DNA from: CAYVDH01 sp964450355
Lineage (GTDB): Bacteria > Bacteroidota > Bacteroidia > NS11-12g > UBA955
DNA: 17,093 bases
Assembly: GCA_964450355.1 (NCBI GenBank)
Contig: CAYVDH010000068.1
Span: 1 to 17,093, forward strand
Direction of reading: 5' to 3'
The translations under genes and the position numbers were made by a program. Below are positions 7,574 through 13,022 of the stretch, one piece after another (position 1 is the stretch's first letter; each line of letters begins with the position of its first letter). The notes beneath the pieces were generated by a model. That model saw nothing but the letters and a program-made list of their open reading frames with translations. It searched no databases and was not told where the DNA came from.

Positions 7574-7765
7574 GTGTTAGTTAGCAAACTCATAAAATAC
7601 AAATTTATCCTGATTGGAATGGTGTTAGGGGCAGTTGTTGGGTATTGGTATTACAGTACCATTGGTTGTAGCTCTGGAACATGTGCTATCACATCAAAAC
7701 CGCTCAACAGCACCATTTACGGAGCCATTATGGGTGGATTATTAGGTGACTTAATCAAAAAATAA
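7574..7765 (+). CDS. DUF6132 family small membrane protein
   Basis: This 63-residue membrane protein matches the DUF6132 pattern: a lysine-rich start (SKLIKYKFILIG), one hydrophobic helix, the cysteine loop IGCSSGTCAITSKP (C32 and C37), then a second glycine-rich helix (STIYGAIMGGLLGDL). No ATG occurs before the first helix. The GTG at 7574, two nucleotides after the DUF2892 stop, gives a complete protein of normal length and is taken as the start. An upstream TTG at 7520 would overlap the preceding gene by about 50 nt and add a non-homologous hydrophilic stretch. The function of the family is unknown. The CxxxxC loop could bind metal or carry sulfur, but nothing here proves it. Confidence 0.82.
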   Translation: MLVSKLIKYKFILIGMVLGAVVGYWYYSTIGCSSGTCAITSKPLNSTIYGAIMGGLLGDLIKK

Positions 7766-7769
7766 CAAT

Positions 7770-8051
7770 ATGACTTTAGAAGAATTAATCAAAGAAAAAA
7801 ATCCTACAATCATTGATGTAAGAACACCTCAAGAATTTGCAGGTGGAAGTGTAAACGGATCAATTAATATTCCATTACAAGAATTGAACATTAGAATGGA
7901 AGAAATTAAAAACATGAAATCTCCTTACATACTATGTTGTGCTTCAGGCGGAAGAAGCGGAATGGCTAACCAACTGTTGAATAGCATTGGATTAGAATCG
8001 TACAATGGCGGTTCATGGCTGGATGTAAATTATTATCAAAACAACTCATAA
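7770..8051 (+). CDS. Single-domain rhodanese-like sulfurtransferase (first copy)
   Basis: Rhodaneses move sulfane sulfur as a cysteine persulfide. This 93-residue protein is one minimal rhodanese domain: IIDVRTPQEFAGGSVNGSINIPL (strand plus CH2A-type motif, about 14-36) is followed by the active-site loop C57-A-S-G-G-R-S63. That gives a six-residue loop starting with the catalytic cysteine and ending with the substrate-binding arginine. A second cysteine (C56) directly precedes it. There is no signal peptide, so it is cytoplasmic. It starts 4 nt after the DUF6132 gene and ends 1 nt before a second rhodanese gene. The two copies differ clearly in sequence, so they are old paralogues rather than a recent duplication. 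Confidence 0.94.
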   Translation: MTLEELIKEKNPTIIDVRTPQEFAGGSVNGSINIPLQELNIRMEEIKNMKSPYILCCASGGRSGMANQLLNSIGLESYNGGSWLDVNYYQNNS

Positions 8052-8052
8052 C

Positions 8053-8364
8053 ATGTTAGCAGCAATAAAAAAACTATTTGGAATAGAACCTTCTCCCAAT
8101 TTCAAAGAAATTATGAAAAATGGTGCAGTTATAGTAGATGTAAGAACAAAAAATGAATACGACATGGGTCATATAAAAAACTCCATTAACATCCCATTGA
8201 ATAATTTATCTAACCATTATTCTAAATTAAAAAAAGACAAAGCCATTATTACTTGTTGTGCCTCTGGTGTAAGAAGTGCGCAAGCTAAAAACATATTAAA
8301 AGCCAATGGCTTTACAGATGTTTACAATGGTGGTGGCTGGTCAAGTTTAAAAAACAAAATTTAA
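8053..8364 (+). CDS. Single-domain rhodanese-like sulfurtransferase (second copy)
   Basis: This is a second cytoplasmic rhodanese of 103 residues. A short basic N-terminal extension (MLAAIKKLFG) precedes the domain. VIVDVRTKNEYDMGHIKNSINIPL (about 26-49) is followed by the active loop C69-A-S-G-V-R-S75, again with a preceding cysteine (C68). The EYDMGHI form is closer to the classical CH2A signature than that of the first copy. The ATG follows the previous stop by one nucleotide, so translational coupling is likely. Two complete rhodaneses side by side, each with CC at the active site, suggest a relay or different sulfur donors; that is inference. Confidence 0.94.
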   Translation: MLAAIKKLFGIEPSPNFKEIMKNGAVIVDVRTKNEYDMGHIKNSINIPLNNLSNHYSKLKKDKAIITCCASGVRSAQAKNILKANGFTDVYNGGGWSSLKNKI

Positions 8365-8373
8365 CTTTGTTGT

Positions 8374-8847
8374 ATGAAAAATAACATTGGATTAAACAAA
8401 GATAAAAGCAAACAATTAGCTGATAAATTGAACCTATTATTAGCAGATTACATGGTGTTTTATCAAAATACCCGTGGATTACATTGGAACATTAAAGGAG
8501 AAAAGTTTTTTGAATTGCATCTAAAATTTGAAGAATTATACAACAATTTAATTTTAAAAATAGATGAAATTGCTGAGAGAATTTTGACTTTAGGGCAAAC
8601 GCCTTTTCACACGTTTGAAGATTATCTAAAACACTCTAAAATTAAACCTTTAAATCATGTGACTGATGGGAAAAAAGGGGTTGTTTCTGTTTTAAAATCA
8701 TTTGAAATAACATTGGTTAAACAAAGAGAAATCTTAGAGTTTTCATCAAAAATAAATGATGAAGGCACCAATGCACTTATGAGTGATTACATTAGGGAGC
8801 AAGAAAAATTGGTGTGGATGTACTCCTCTTATAACCATGAAAAATAA
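8374..8847 (+). CDS. Dps/ferritin-like DNA-protection protein
   Basis: Dps proteins form 12-subunit shells that oxidise and store iron with hydrogen peroxide, and many protect DNA. The 157-residue product has the full four-helix layout. The conserved ferroxidase segment is LHWNIKG (H37), then ELHLKFEELYNN (H49, E53), then KIDEIAERI (D64, E68), in the order and spacing of Dps family members. Cytoplasmic. It starts 9 nt after the second rhodanese gene, and its last 11 nt overlap the next gene. Its presence adds peroxide and iron defence to the sulfur-transfer genes of the operon. The TAACTTTG at 8362-8369 looks like a -7 box but is too close to the ATG to be trusted. Confidence 0.93.
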   Translation: MKNNIGLNKDKSKQLADKLNLLLADYMVFYQNTRGLHWNIKGEKFFELHLKFEELYNNLILKIDEIAERILTLGQTPFHTFEDYLKHSKIKPLNHVTDGKKGVVSVLKSFEITLVKQREILEFSSKINDEGTNALMSDYIREQEKLVWMYSSYNHEK

Positions 8848-9106
8848 AGCCCTAGTAAAATTAAAAGAACTTGCATTTACAGGATGGAATGGCATGAGGT
8901 GGCTTAGGCTAGCTCTAGGAATAATGATTTTGATACAAGGAATAAAAAGCAATGACTGGATCTTGAATATCATAGCCATTTCACTTGTATTACAAGCTGT
9001 ATTCAATGCAGGATGTTGCAGCAATGGCGGTTGTTACGCCCCCATTAACAAAACAAAAGAAGTTAACACAGAAATAGAATTTGAAGAAATACAAAAAAAT
9101 AAATGA
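8837..9106 (+). CDS. Small cysteine-rich membrane protein (DUF2892-like)
   Basis: The 89-residue product has no firm family name. After an amphipathic start there are two hydrophobic segments (about 23-36 and 42-56). The cysteine cluster NAGCCSNGGCYAP follows (C60, C61, C66), with a charged tail rich in Glu and Lys. The arrangement resembles DUF2892/YgaP-type membrane proteins that carry a GCC motif at the end of the second helix. ATG 8837 overlaps the dps 3' end by 11 nt. The frame is open back to 8783, but that part overlaps dps and does not look like a membrane protein N-terminus. Its stop overlaps the OsmC start (ATGA). A sulfur or metal role of the cysteines is suggested only by context. 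Confidence 0.72.
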   Translation: MKNKALVKLKELAFTGWNGMRWLRLALGIMILIQGIKSNDWILNIIAISLVLQAVFNAGCCSNGGCYAPINKTKEVNTEIEFEEIQKNK

Positions 9107-9549
9107 TGAACGCGCATGAATATCAAGTAAATCTTGAATGGAAAACAGGTAGAACCGGAGAAATTCATTCACCAGATTTAAATCAGAAAATAGAAATAGC
9201 TACTCCTCCCGAATTTAATCAAGGTGTGGCAGGTATATGGTCGCCCGAGCACTTATTTACAGCATCGGTTGTTAGTTGTTACATGACCACTTTTTTAGCC
9301 ATTGCAGAGAATTCAAAATTGCAATACACTCATTTCAATTGCCAAGCCAAAGGGAAGTTAGAGCAAGTAGATGGAAAATTTTTAATGACAGAAATCCATC
9401 TTTTTCCTGAGTTAAGTATTACTAACATGGAAGACAAAGAAAAAGCAGAAAGAATATTGTCAAAATCAGAATCTGCTTGTTTAATATCTAATTCCATTAA
9501 ATCAAAAGTGCATTTACAATCCAAGATACTCATTTCGGAACATGTCTAA
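9103..9549 (+). CDS. OsmC family peroxiredoxin-like protein
   Basis: OsmC/Ohr proteins are dimeric cytoplasmic thiol peroxidases that reduce organic hydroperoxides; some act on persulfides. The 148-residue product is of normal length. It carries both active-site cysteines: C59 in the SVVSCYMTTFLAI helix and C126 in SESACLISNSI. The IWSPEHLFTASV segment before C59 is typical of the family. The start overlaps the preceding stop as ATGA; a second ATG follows directly at 9106, so either may be used. The 3' end overlaps the thioredoxin gene by 8 nt. Coupling with thioredoxin is functionally sensible, since the disulfide formed during catalysis needs a thiol reductant. Confidence 0.93.
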   Translation: MMNAHEYQVNLEWKTGRTGEIHSPDLNQKIEIATPPEFNQGVAGIWSPEHLFTASVVSCYMTTFLAIAENSKLQYTHFNCQAKGKLEQVDGKFLMTEIHLFPELSITNMEDKEKAERILSKSESACLISNSIKSKVHLQSKILISEHV

Positions 9550-9835
9550 ATTCAATGAATTAATAAACAGAGATACCCTTACACTGGTAGATTTTTATGC
9601 TGAGTGGTGTGGTCCGTGCAAAGTCATGAAACCAATATTGGAGGACCTAAAGCAACAAGTAGGTGACCAAGTGAGCATATTGAAAGTAGATGTAGATAAA
9701 AGTCCTGCGGCTGCACAAGCATATAGAATTCAAGGTGTACCAACTTTGATATTGTTTAAAAATGGTGAAATAAAATGGCGCAAGTCTGGCGTAGTATCAG
9801 CTAACGAATTAGAAAAGGTGTTAAAAATGCATTGA
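9542..9835 (+). CDS. trxA: Thioredoxin
   Basis: This is a cytoplasmic disulfide reductase. The 97-residue product is a compact thioredoxin with VDFYAEWCGPCKVMKP (active-site C23 and C26), a VDVDKSPAAAQAY segment, and the cis-proline motif GVPTLILFKNGE. It lacks any signal peptide. It is the last gene of the operon and overlaps the OsmC gene by 8 nt. A probable terminator folds over its stop codon. It could supply electrons to the OsmC protein and to oxidised or persulfidated rhodaneses encoded upstream. It may not be the cell's only thioredoxin, so the symbol describes the family rather than a proven unique locus. Confidence 0.94.
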   Translation: MSKFNELINRDTLTLVDFYAEWCGPCKVMKPILEDLKQQVGDQVSILKVDVDKSPAAAQAYRIQGVPTLILFKNGEIKWRKSGVVSANELEKVLKMH

Positions 9836-9855
9836 GAATTCTATGGCATTTTTTT
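9823..9855 (+). terminator. Probable terminator of the stress operon
   Basis: An 8-bp perfect stem, AAAAATGC (9823-9830) with GCATTTTT (9846-9853), encloses a 15-nt loop that contains a GAATTC palindrome and includes the trxA stop codon. The right arm runs into a T tract. The stem is A/T-rich, so strength is uncertain. Confidence 0.5.
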
Positions 9856-9891
9856 AAAATACTCTACCATTGTTGATATTTTTCTGCTTTT

Positions 9892-10069
9892 AACCCAGAA
9901 TCCGCATTAAAATTCTATTACAAATAAAAAAATGCTGCAATCTCAAGCATCTTCTCGATTTTATTCTTTGAAATAGAGCTGCTATTACTTCATCATAAAA
10001 TCTTTCGAGGATACTTGATATTATTGCCTTTTTTATTTTCATAACAAACCCTAATGCGGAATCTGGGTT
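9892..10069. repeat. 178-bp element with inverted terminal repeats (MITE/REP-like)
   Basis: The left end 9892-9909 (AACCCAGAATCCGCATTA) and the right end 10052-10069 are inverted repeats matching at 17 of 18 positions. About 61 bp from the left end recur at 17034-17093 with about 90% identity (five differences and one gap), so this is an interspersed repeat family. TTAA lies at both borders (9890-9893 and 10069-10072), possibly a target duplication. No transposase is encoded. The right end supplies the last codons of the minus-strand gene at 9993-10580. Confidence 0.65.
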
Positions 10070-10580
10070 TAACTTTAAATTCAGAATAATTAATTCTTAC
10101 TACAGTTTCATCTTTTTTCAATAACACTAAATAATAAGAAATACTTCTTCCTTCATGTCTCTCAAGGATTAATGTCTCATTGATTTCATTCCAAGAATGG
10201 TAAACATTATTTATGCAGATTCCATAAAAATCTAATCTAAATTTAAAATGATGCTCTTTATTATAAAATGAATGGTAAATTATAAACCCAATAAATAAAA
10301 GTAATAAAATTAACATAGGAATTGAAATCACCAAAGGAAAATCTGTATAAATTATAAGATTAATCAAACTCATTAAAAAAAACATAGAAATTATCCAAAA
10401 AACACCCCCAATTATTTTTGTATAAATTAATGGTTTAATCATTTGATAATCGCCAAATTCACCTTTTTTATATGCAAAAGATAAGAATTTAGTTGTTTTT
10501 ATGAATGGATAATTATTGAACGTCTTATCCCACCAATTCATATCATTGATTTCCTTTTGAATAAATTCATCTATCGTCAT
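9993..10580 (-). CDS. Hypothetical two-helix membrane protein with repeat-derived C-terminus
   Basis: I do not recognise the family. The 195-residue product has a polar N-terminus of about 50 residues and two long hydrophobic segments (about 52-78 and 82-103). After these comes a soluble beta-rich part (HHFKFRLDFYGICINN, then YYLVLLKKDETVVRI). That layout resembles small membrane proteins with a bacterial PH-like domain (YcxB type), but this is only a resemblance. Codons from residue 171 onward (KPRFRIRV...) lie inside the inverted-repeat element, so the native C-terminus was probably lost and replaced. The start at 10580 is chosen because a TAAATTTG box lies just upstream; an upstream ATG at 10655 would run through the divergent promoter region. 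It could be an expressed or a decaying gene. Confidence 0.6.
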   Translation of the reverse strand: MTIDEFIQKEINDMNWWDKTFNNYPFIKTTKFLSFAYKKGEFGDYQMIKPLIYTKIIGGVFWIISMFFLMSLINLIIYTDFPLVISIPMLILLLLFIGFIIYHSFYNKEHHFKFRLDFYGICINNVYHSWNEINETLILERHEGRSISYYLVLLKKDETVVRINYSEFKVKPRFRIRVCYENKKGNNIKYPRKIL

Positions 10581-10589
10581 GACAACAAA

Positions 10590-10597
10590 CAAATTTA
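10590..10597 (-). promoter_or_regulatory. Candidate -7 box of the hypothetical membrane-protein gene
   Basis: On the minus strand this reads TAAATTTG, an exact TAnnTTTG match, 9 nt before the ATG at 10580. No convincing TTTG partner is at the usual distance. It implies a very short leader. Confidence 0.3.
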
Positions 10598-10602
10598 TTA
10601 CA

Positions 10603-10631
10603 TTGTATTGAATTATCAGCCATTTTATTTG
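10603..10631 (+). promoter_or_regulatory. Candidate promoter for the ncRNA
   Basis: TTG (10603-10605), an 18-nt spacer and TTTATTTG (10624-10631) approximate the Bacteroidota promoter and would start transcription near 10638, at the edge of the GC-richer block. The second base of the -7 box deviates from consensus. Confidence 0.3.
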
Positions 10632-10639
10632 CTCAAATT

Positions 10640-10740
10640 TCATAGGCGAAAGCAAGCATTAGGGATAGCAGTGGAAAACCCGCAGTCTCGGTTCATCCGA
10701 GACGAGGATTTGCAACGAATAGCCCGGACCCGACCCCAAT
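10640..10740 (+). ncRNA. Candidate structured ncRNA of a Bacteroidota intergenic type
   Basis: This block is distinctly more GC-rich than its surroundings and has no plausible coding frame. A perfect 7-bp hairpin (GTCTCGG 10685-10691, loop TTCAT, CCGAGAC 10697-10703) is flanked by two similar half-units. One is GGGATAGCAGTGGAAAACCC (10662-10681) and the other GGATTTGCAACGAATAGCCC (10706-10725), each followed by G-rich or C-rich bases; they match at roughly 15 of 24 aligned positions. From memory, GGATAGCAGCGGAAAGCCCG-like blocks occur between genes in many Bacteroidota and resemble the Flavo-1 RNA motif. I cannot verify that assignment here. Strand follows the motif orientation. The ends are approximate. 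The rest of the gap, 10741-10833, holds only short C-runs (AACCC) and weak hairpins. Confidence 0.55.
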
Positions 10741-10833
10741 CTACTTTGAAAAATCTCAGTAATTTAACCCAATAAACAACCCTAAAAAAATATTAACCCA
10801 AATGAAACTGGGAGGGTAATGCCCTAAAATACA

Positions 10834-11898
10834 TTATAAACTCAATGTAGCGACAAATAACCAATCGCTGTTGTTTCCATCTGCATTCACATATTCCATC
10901 GAATGACAATTCAGTCCATAATTGACTTTGAAATAATCAATATTTTTTTCATTCTCTTCTGCAAATACTGAACAGGTAATGTAATATAGACTTGATGTTG
11001 GTTTCATTAATTTCACAGCATTTTTAATGATTTTGCGTTGCAAAAACGAATAGTCAGTAATTTTTGCTTGATTAAAATACAGCAGATTTTCAGGAGCTCT
11101 ACCCCAAGTTCCACTTCCACTACAAGGTACATCTGCCAGTATGCAATCAAATTTTTTGTGTAAAAACAAATCTTTGCTAAAATCATGAACTTCGCATACT
11201 GGTTGTTCTATTTTACAAGCTTTAAATCTTGCTTTTAAATTCTCAATGATGGTATAACGTATGTCGTTGCAAGTAAGTTGGATTTGAGGGTATTTATTTT
11301 TGATAAACAAGGATTTGCCTCCTGCACCACTGCAGCAATCTAGCACCCATTCCTTACCAAATAACTCAACTTTATCAACACATTTTTGCGATGAAACATC
11401 CATCACTATTGCCCAACCATTGGCTATGATTTCATCGCACTTGGAATTGGCAGACAATCTTAAAACATCAGTAGAATAACCATAGAAATCCATGTTGTGG
11501 GTATTTAAATAATCTATGACAGTTTCAAAATGATTTCCAATGATTTTTATATACACAGATTTATTGTACAACAAAGACTTAACATAAACATCTTTATCTA
11601 TCAATTCAGACAAATATTGGTATTGAAAAAACACGTTTTTTAACTCTATTTGACTTAATAGTTCATCTTTGTTTTGATAAGCCAATTGGATGGCATTTTC
11701 TATGCTCATGGAATTTGTCACTCCTCCTAATCGGTAAAAAGAAAATACCAGCTCGCGGTATAATTTTCGGTCACGGCTGCCCCAGTTTTTATGCTGCTTG
11801 AATTGTTCAGCTAAGTATTGGTGTAAAGGCTGAGAGCCAGTATAATGTTTAATTAAATCGGCCGAAATAGCAATTTGAAATGGCTTTAATATCTCCAA
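10834..11898 (-). CDS. NOP2/Sun (RsmB-like) family RNA m5C methyltransferase
   Basis: This is a SAM-dependent cytosine-5 RNA methyltransferase, probably acting on 16S rRNA. The 354-residue product has an N-terminal helical region (about 1-160). The Rossmann-type domain follows: motif I VLDCCSGAGGKS (185-196), the acidic loop CNDIRYTI (about 210), motif IV DVPCSGSGTWGRAPE (C259), and motif VI YITCSVFAEENE (C309). C259 and C309 correspond to the release and nucleophile cysteines of the family, and both are present. It is shorter than E. coli RsmB (about 429), so the exact target base cannot be stated. Its first 13 nt overlap the end of the preceding binding-protein gene. Two weak hairpins downstream (10797-10812 and 10813-10825), followed on the minus strand by a T-rich run, may end the operon. 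Confidence 0.92.
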   Translation of the reverse strand: MEILKPFQIAISADLIKHYTGSQPLHQYLAEQFKQHKNWGSRDRKLYRELVFSFYRLGGVTNSMSIENAIQLAYQNKDELLSQIELKNVFFQYQYLSELIDKDVYVKSLLYNKSVYIKIIGNHFETVIDYLNTHNMDFYGYSTDVLRLSANSKCDEIIANGWAIVMDVSSQKCVDKVELFGKEWVLDCCSGAGGKSLFIKNKYPQIQLTCNDIRYTIIENLKARFKACKIEQPVCEVHDFSKDLFLHKKFDCILADVPCSGSGTWGRAPENLLYFNQAKITDYSFLQRKIIKNAVKLMKPTSSLYYITCSVFAEENEKNIDYFKVNYGLNCHSMEYVNADGNNSDWLFVATLSL

Positions 11899-13022
11899 TA
11901 TGCTTTGTAAAATTTATAATCGTAATAATAATAAATATTGGTTCCACTATTAACTATCACATCGCCTTGATTAACAAAGTGAAAATTATTATGATTCATT
12001 CTGAATTTTTTATTTAAAATATATTCTGAAAAATGTTGATCGAGTGCCATGAGTGAATTTGAAAAGAACAAGAATTGATCATAACCAACAAACGTATATC
12101 TCTGTGGGTCGCCACCGTATTTGGTTCTAAATGTTTTTCTCATTTTTTTATACGTTGTATCGTTGTAAGGGACAGAATAATTGTCTATAAAATACACTCC
12201 ATTAAACACATTGTAATTGGTGCGTTCAACATCCAACCAATCAGGAGAGCCAGCCACTTTCCATTTGGAATTTCCATTATTTGCCAAGGCTGAATTACAA
12301 GCTGAGCTGTGTTTTCCAGTGTAATAAATCAACAAGGAATCTTTGCCATTCCAAAAATTTTTAGGAGATTGTTTGCCATTGATGATGGTGCAAGATTTAC
12401 CAGAGGCTTTTTCATATCCACTTTTAAAGTTACGAGCTGCTGAAGTGATGGTTTTTTTGGCGCTATCAGTATGCACTACTATGACTTGGTATTTTTGAAA
12501 AGCTTTAGCAATGCATGCCCCTTTATAATAATAACCCATGCTGTCGTTAGGCGAGCAATTGATTAATGGAAAATCACCTTTAAATTTTTTAGTGTAAAAA
12601 TTAAAAGGGCTTACTAATGGAATTTTATAGATGGAGCAAAATTTTTCTACTTCTACCAATTCTTTTTCATATACAGGACCGATAAACAAGTCAGATTTTT
12701 GCAATTCTTCTCTGGTTTTTAATAATTGAATGACTTCAAGGCTGTCTTTTTTAGAATCAAGCACTATTAATTTGAGATTCATGCCTTGTTTTTTAAGATC
12801 TTCTATTGCCATTTCTACACCTTCATAATAATCTGCCATGGCATCGCGCAATTTCCATTCTTTGTCGTTTCCAAAACAAAAAGGCAAGATCAATACAATC
12901 TGATACGTTTTTTCAAAATTGGTTTTGGAGTTATCAGAAGCAATAACGGCACCTTGTGAAAAAAGTGAGTGATTACTTAAAATAATGCAAGAAATTATAA
13001 ACTGTTTTAATTTTATTCCCAT
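11886..13022 (-). CDS. Periplasmic binding-protein-fold (PBP1/LppC-like) protein
   Basis: This is a secreted protein with the type 1 periplasmic binding-protein fold. It begins with a signal peptide (MGIKLKQFIISCIILSNHSLFSQ). The fold opens with YQIVLILPFCFGND and continues through MADYYEGVEMAIEDLKKQG, DLFIGPVYEKELVEVEKFC and IPLVSPF. This order is that of LppC/YraM-like and branched-chain-amino-acid-binding domains. No transporter genes are adjacent, so a ligand-import role is unlikely. In Bacteroidota a protein with this fold and often an added LysM domain is commonly encoded next to guaA; no LysM repeat is visible here. An envelope role is plausible but unproven. It overlaps guaA by 10 nt upstream and the methyltransferase by 13 nt downstream, so translation of the three is probably coupled. 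Confidence 0.82.
   Translation of the reverse strand: MGIKLKQFIISCIILSNHSLFSQGAVIASDNSKTNFEKTYQIVLILPFCFGNDKEWKLRDAMADYYEGVEMAIEDLKKQGMNLKLIVLDSKKDSLEVIQLLKTREELQKSDLFIGPVYEKELVEVEKFCSIYKIPLVSPFNFYTKKFKGDFPLINCSPNDSMGYYYKGACIAKAFQKYQVIVVHTDSAKKTITSAARNFKSGYEKASGKSCTIINGKQSPKNFWNGKDSLLIYYTGKHSSACNSALANNGNSKWKVAGSPDWLDVERTNYNVFNGVYFIDNYSVPYNDTTYKKMRKTFRTKYGGDPQRYTFVGYDQFLFFSNSLMALDQHFSEYILNKKFRMNHNNFHFVNQGDVIVNSGTNIYYYYDYKFYKAYWRY

Noticed and set aside
8362..8369. TAACTTTG as a separate promoter for dps
   Set aside because: It is only 4 nt before the ATG and has no TTG partner at the right distance; dps is better explained as part of the operon.
9890..10042. A 50-codon minus-strand frame filling the inverted-repeat element (starts MKIKKAIISS)
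   Set aside because: The corresponding frame in the second repeat copy is broken by a one-base gap and an early stop, and no known family is recognisable, so it is probably not a gene.
10557..10775. A 72-codon plus-strand frame through the ncRNA candidate
   Set aside because: It crosses the divergent promoter region and the hairpin, has no recognisable protein pattern, and the block is better explained as structured RNA.
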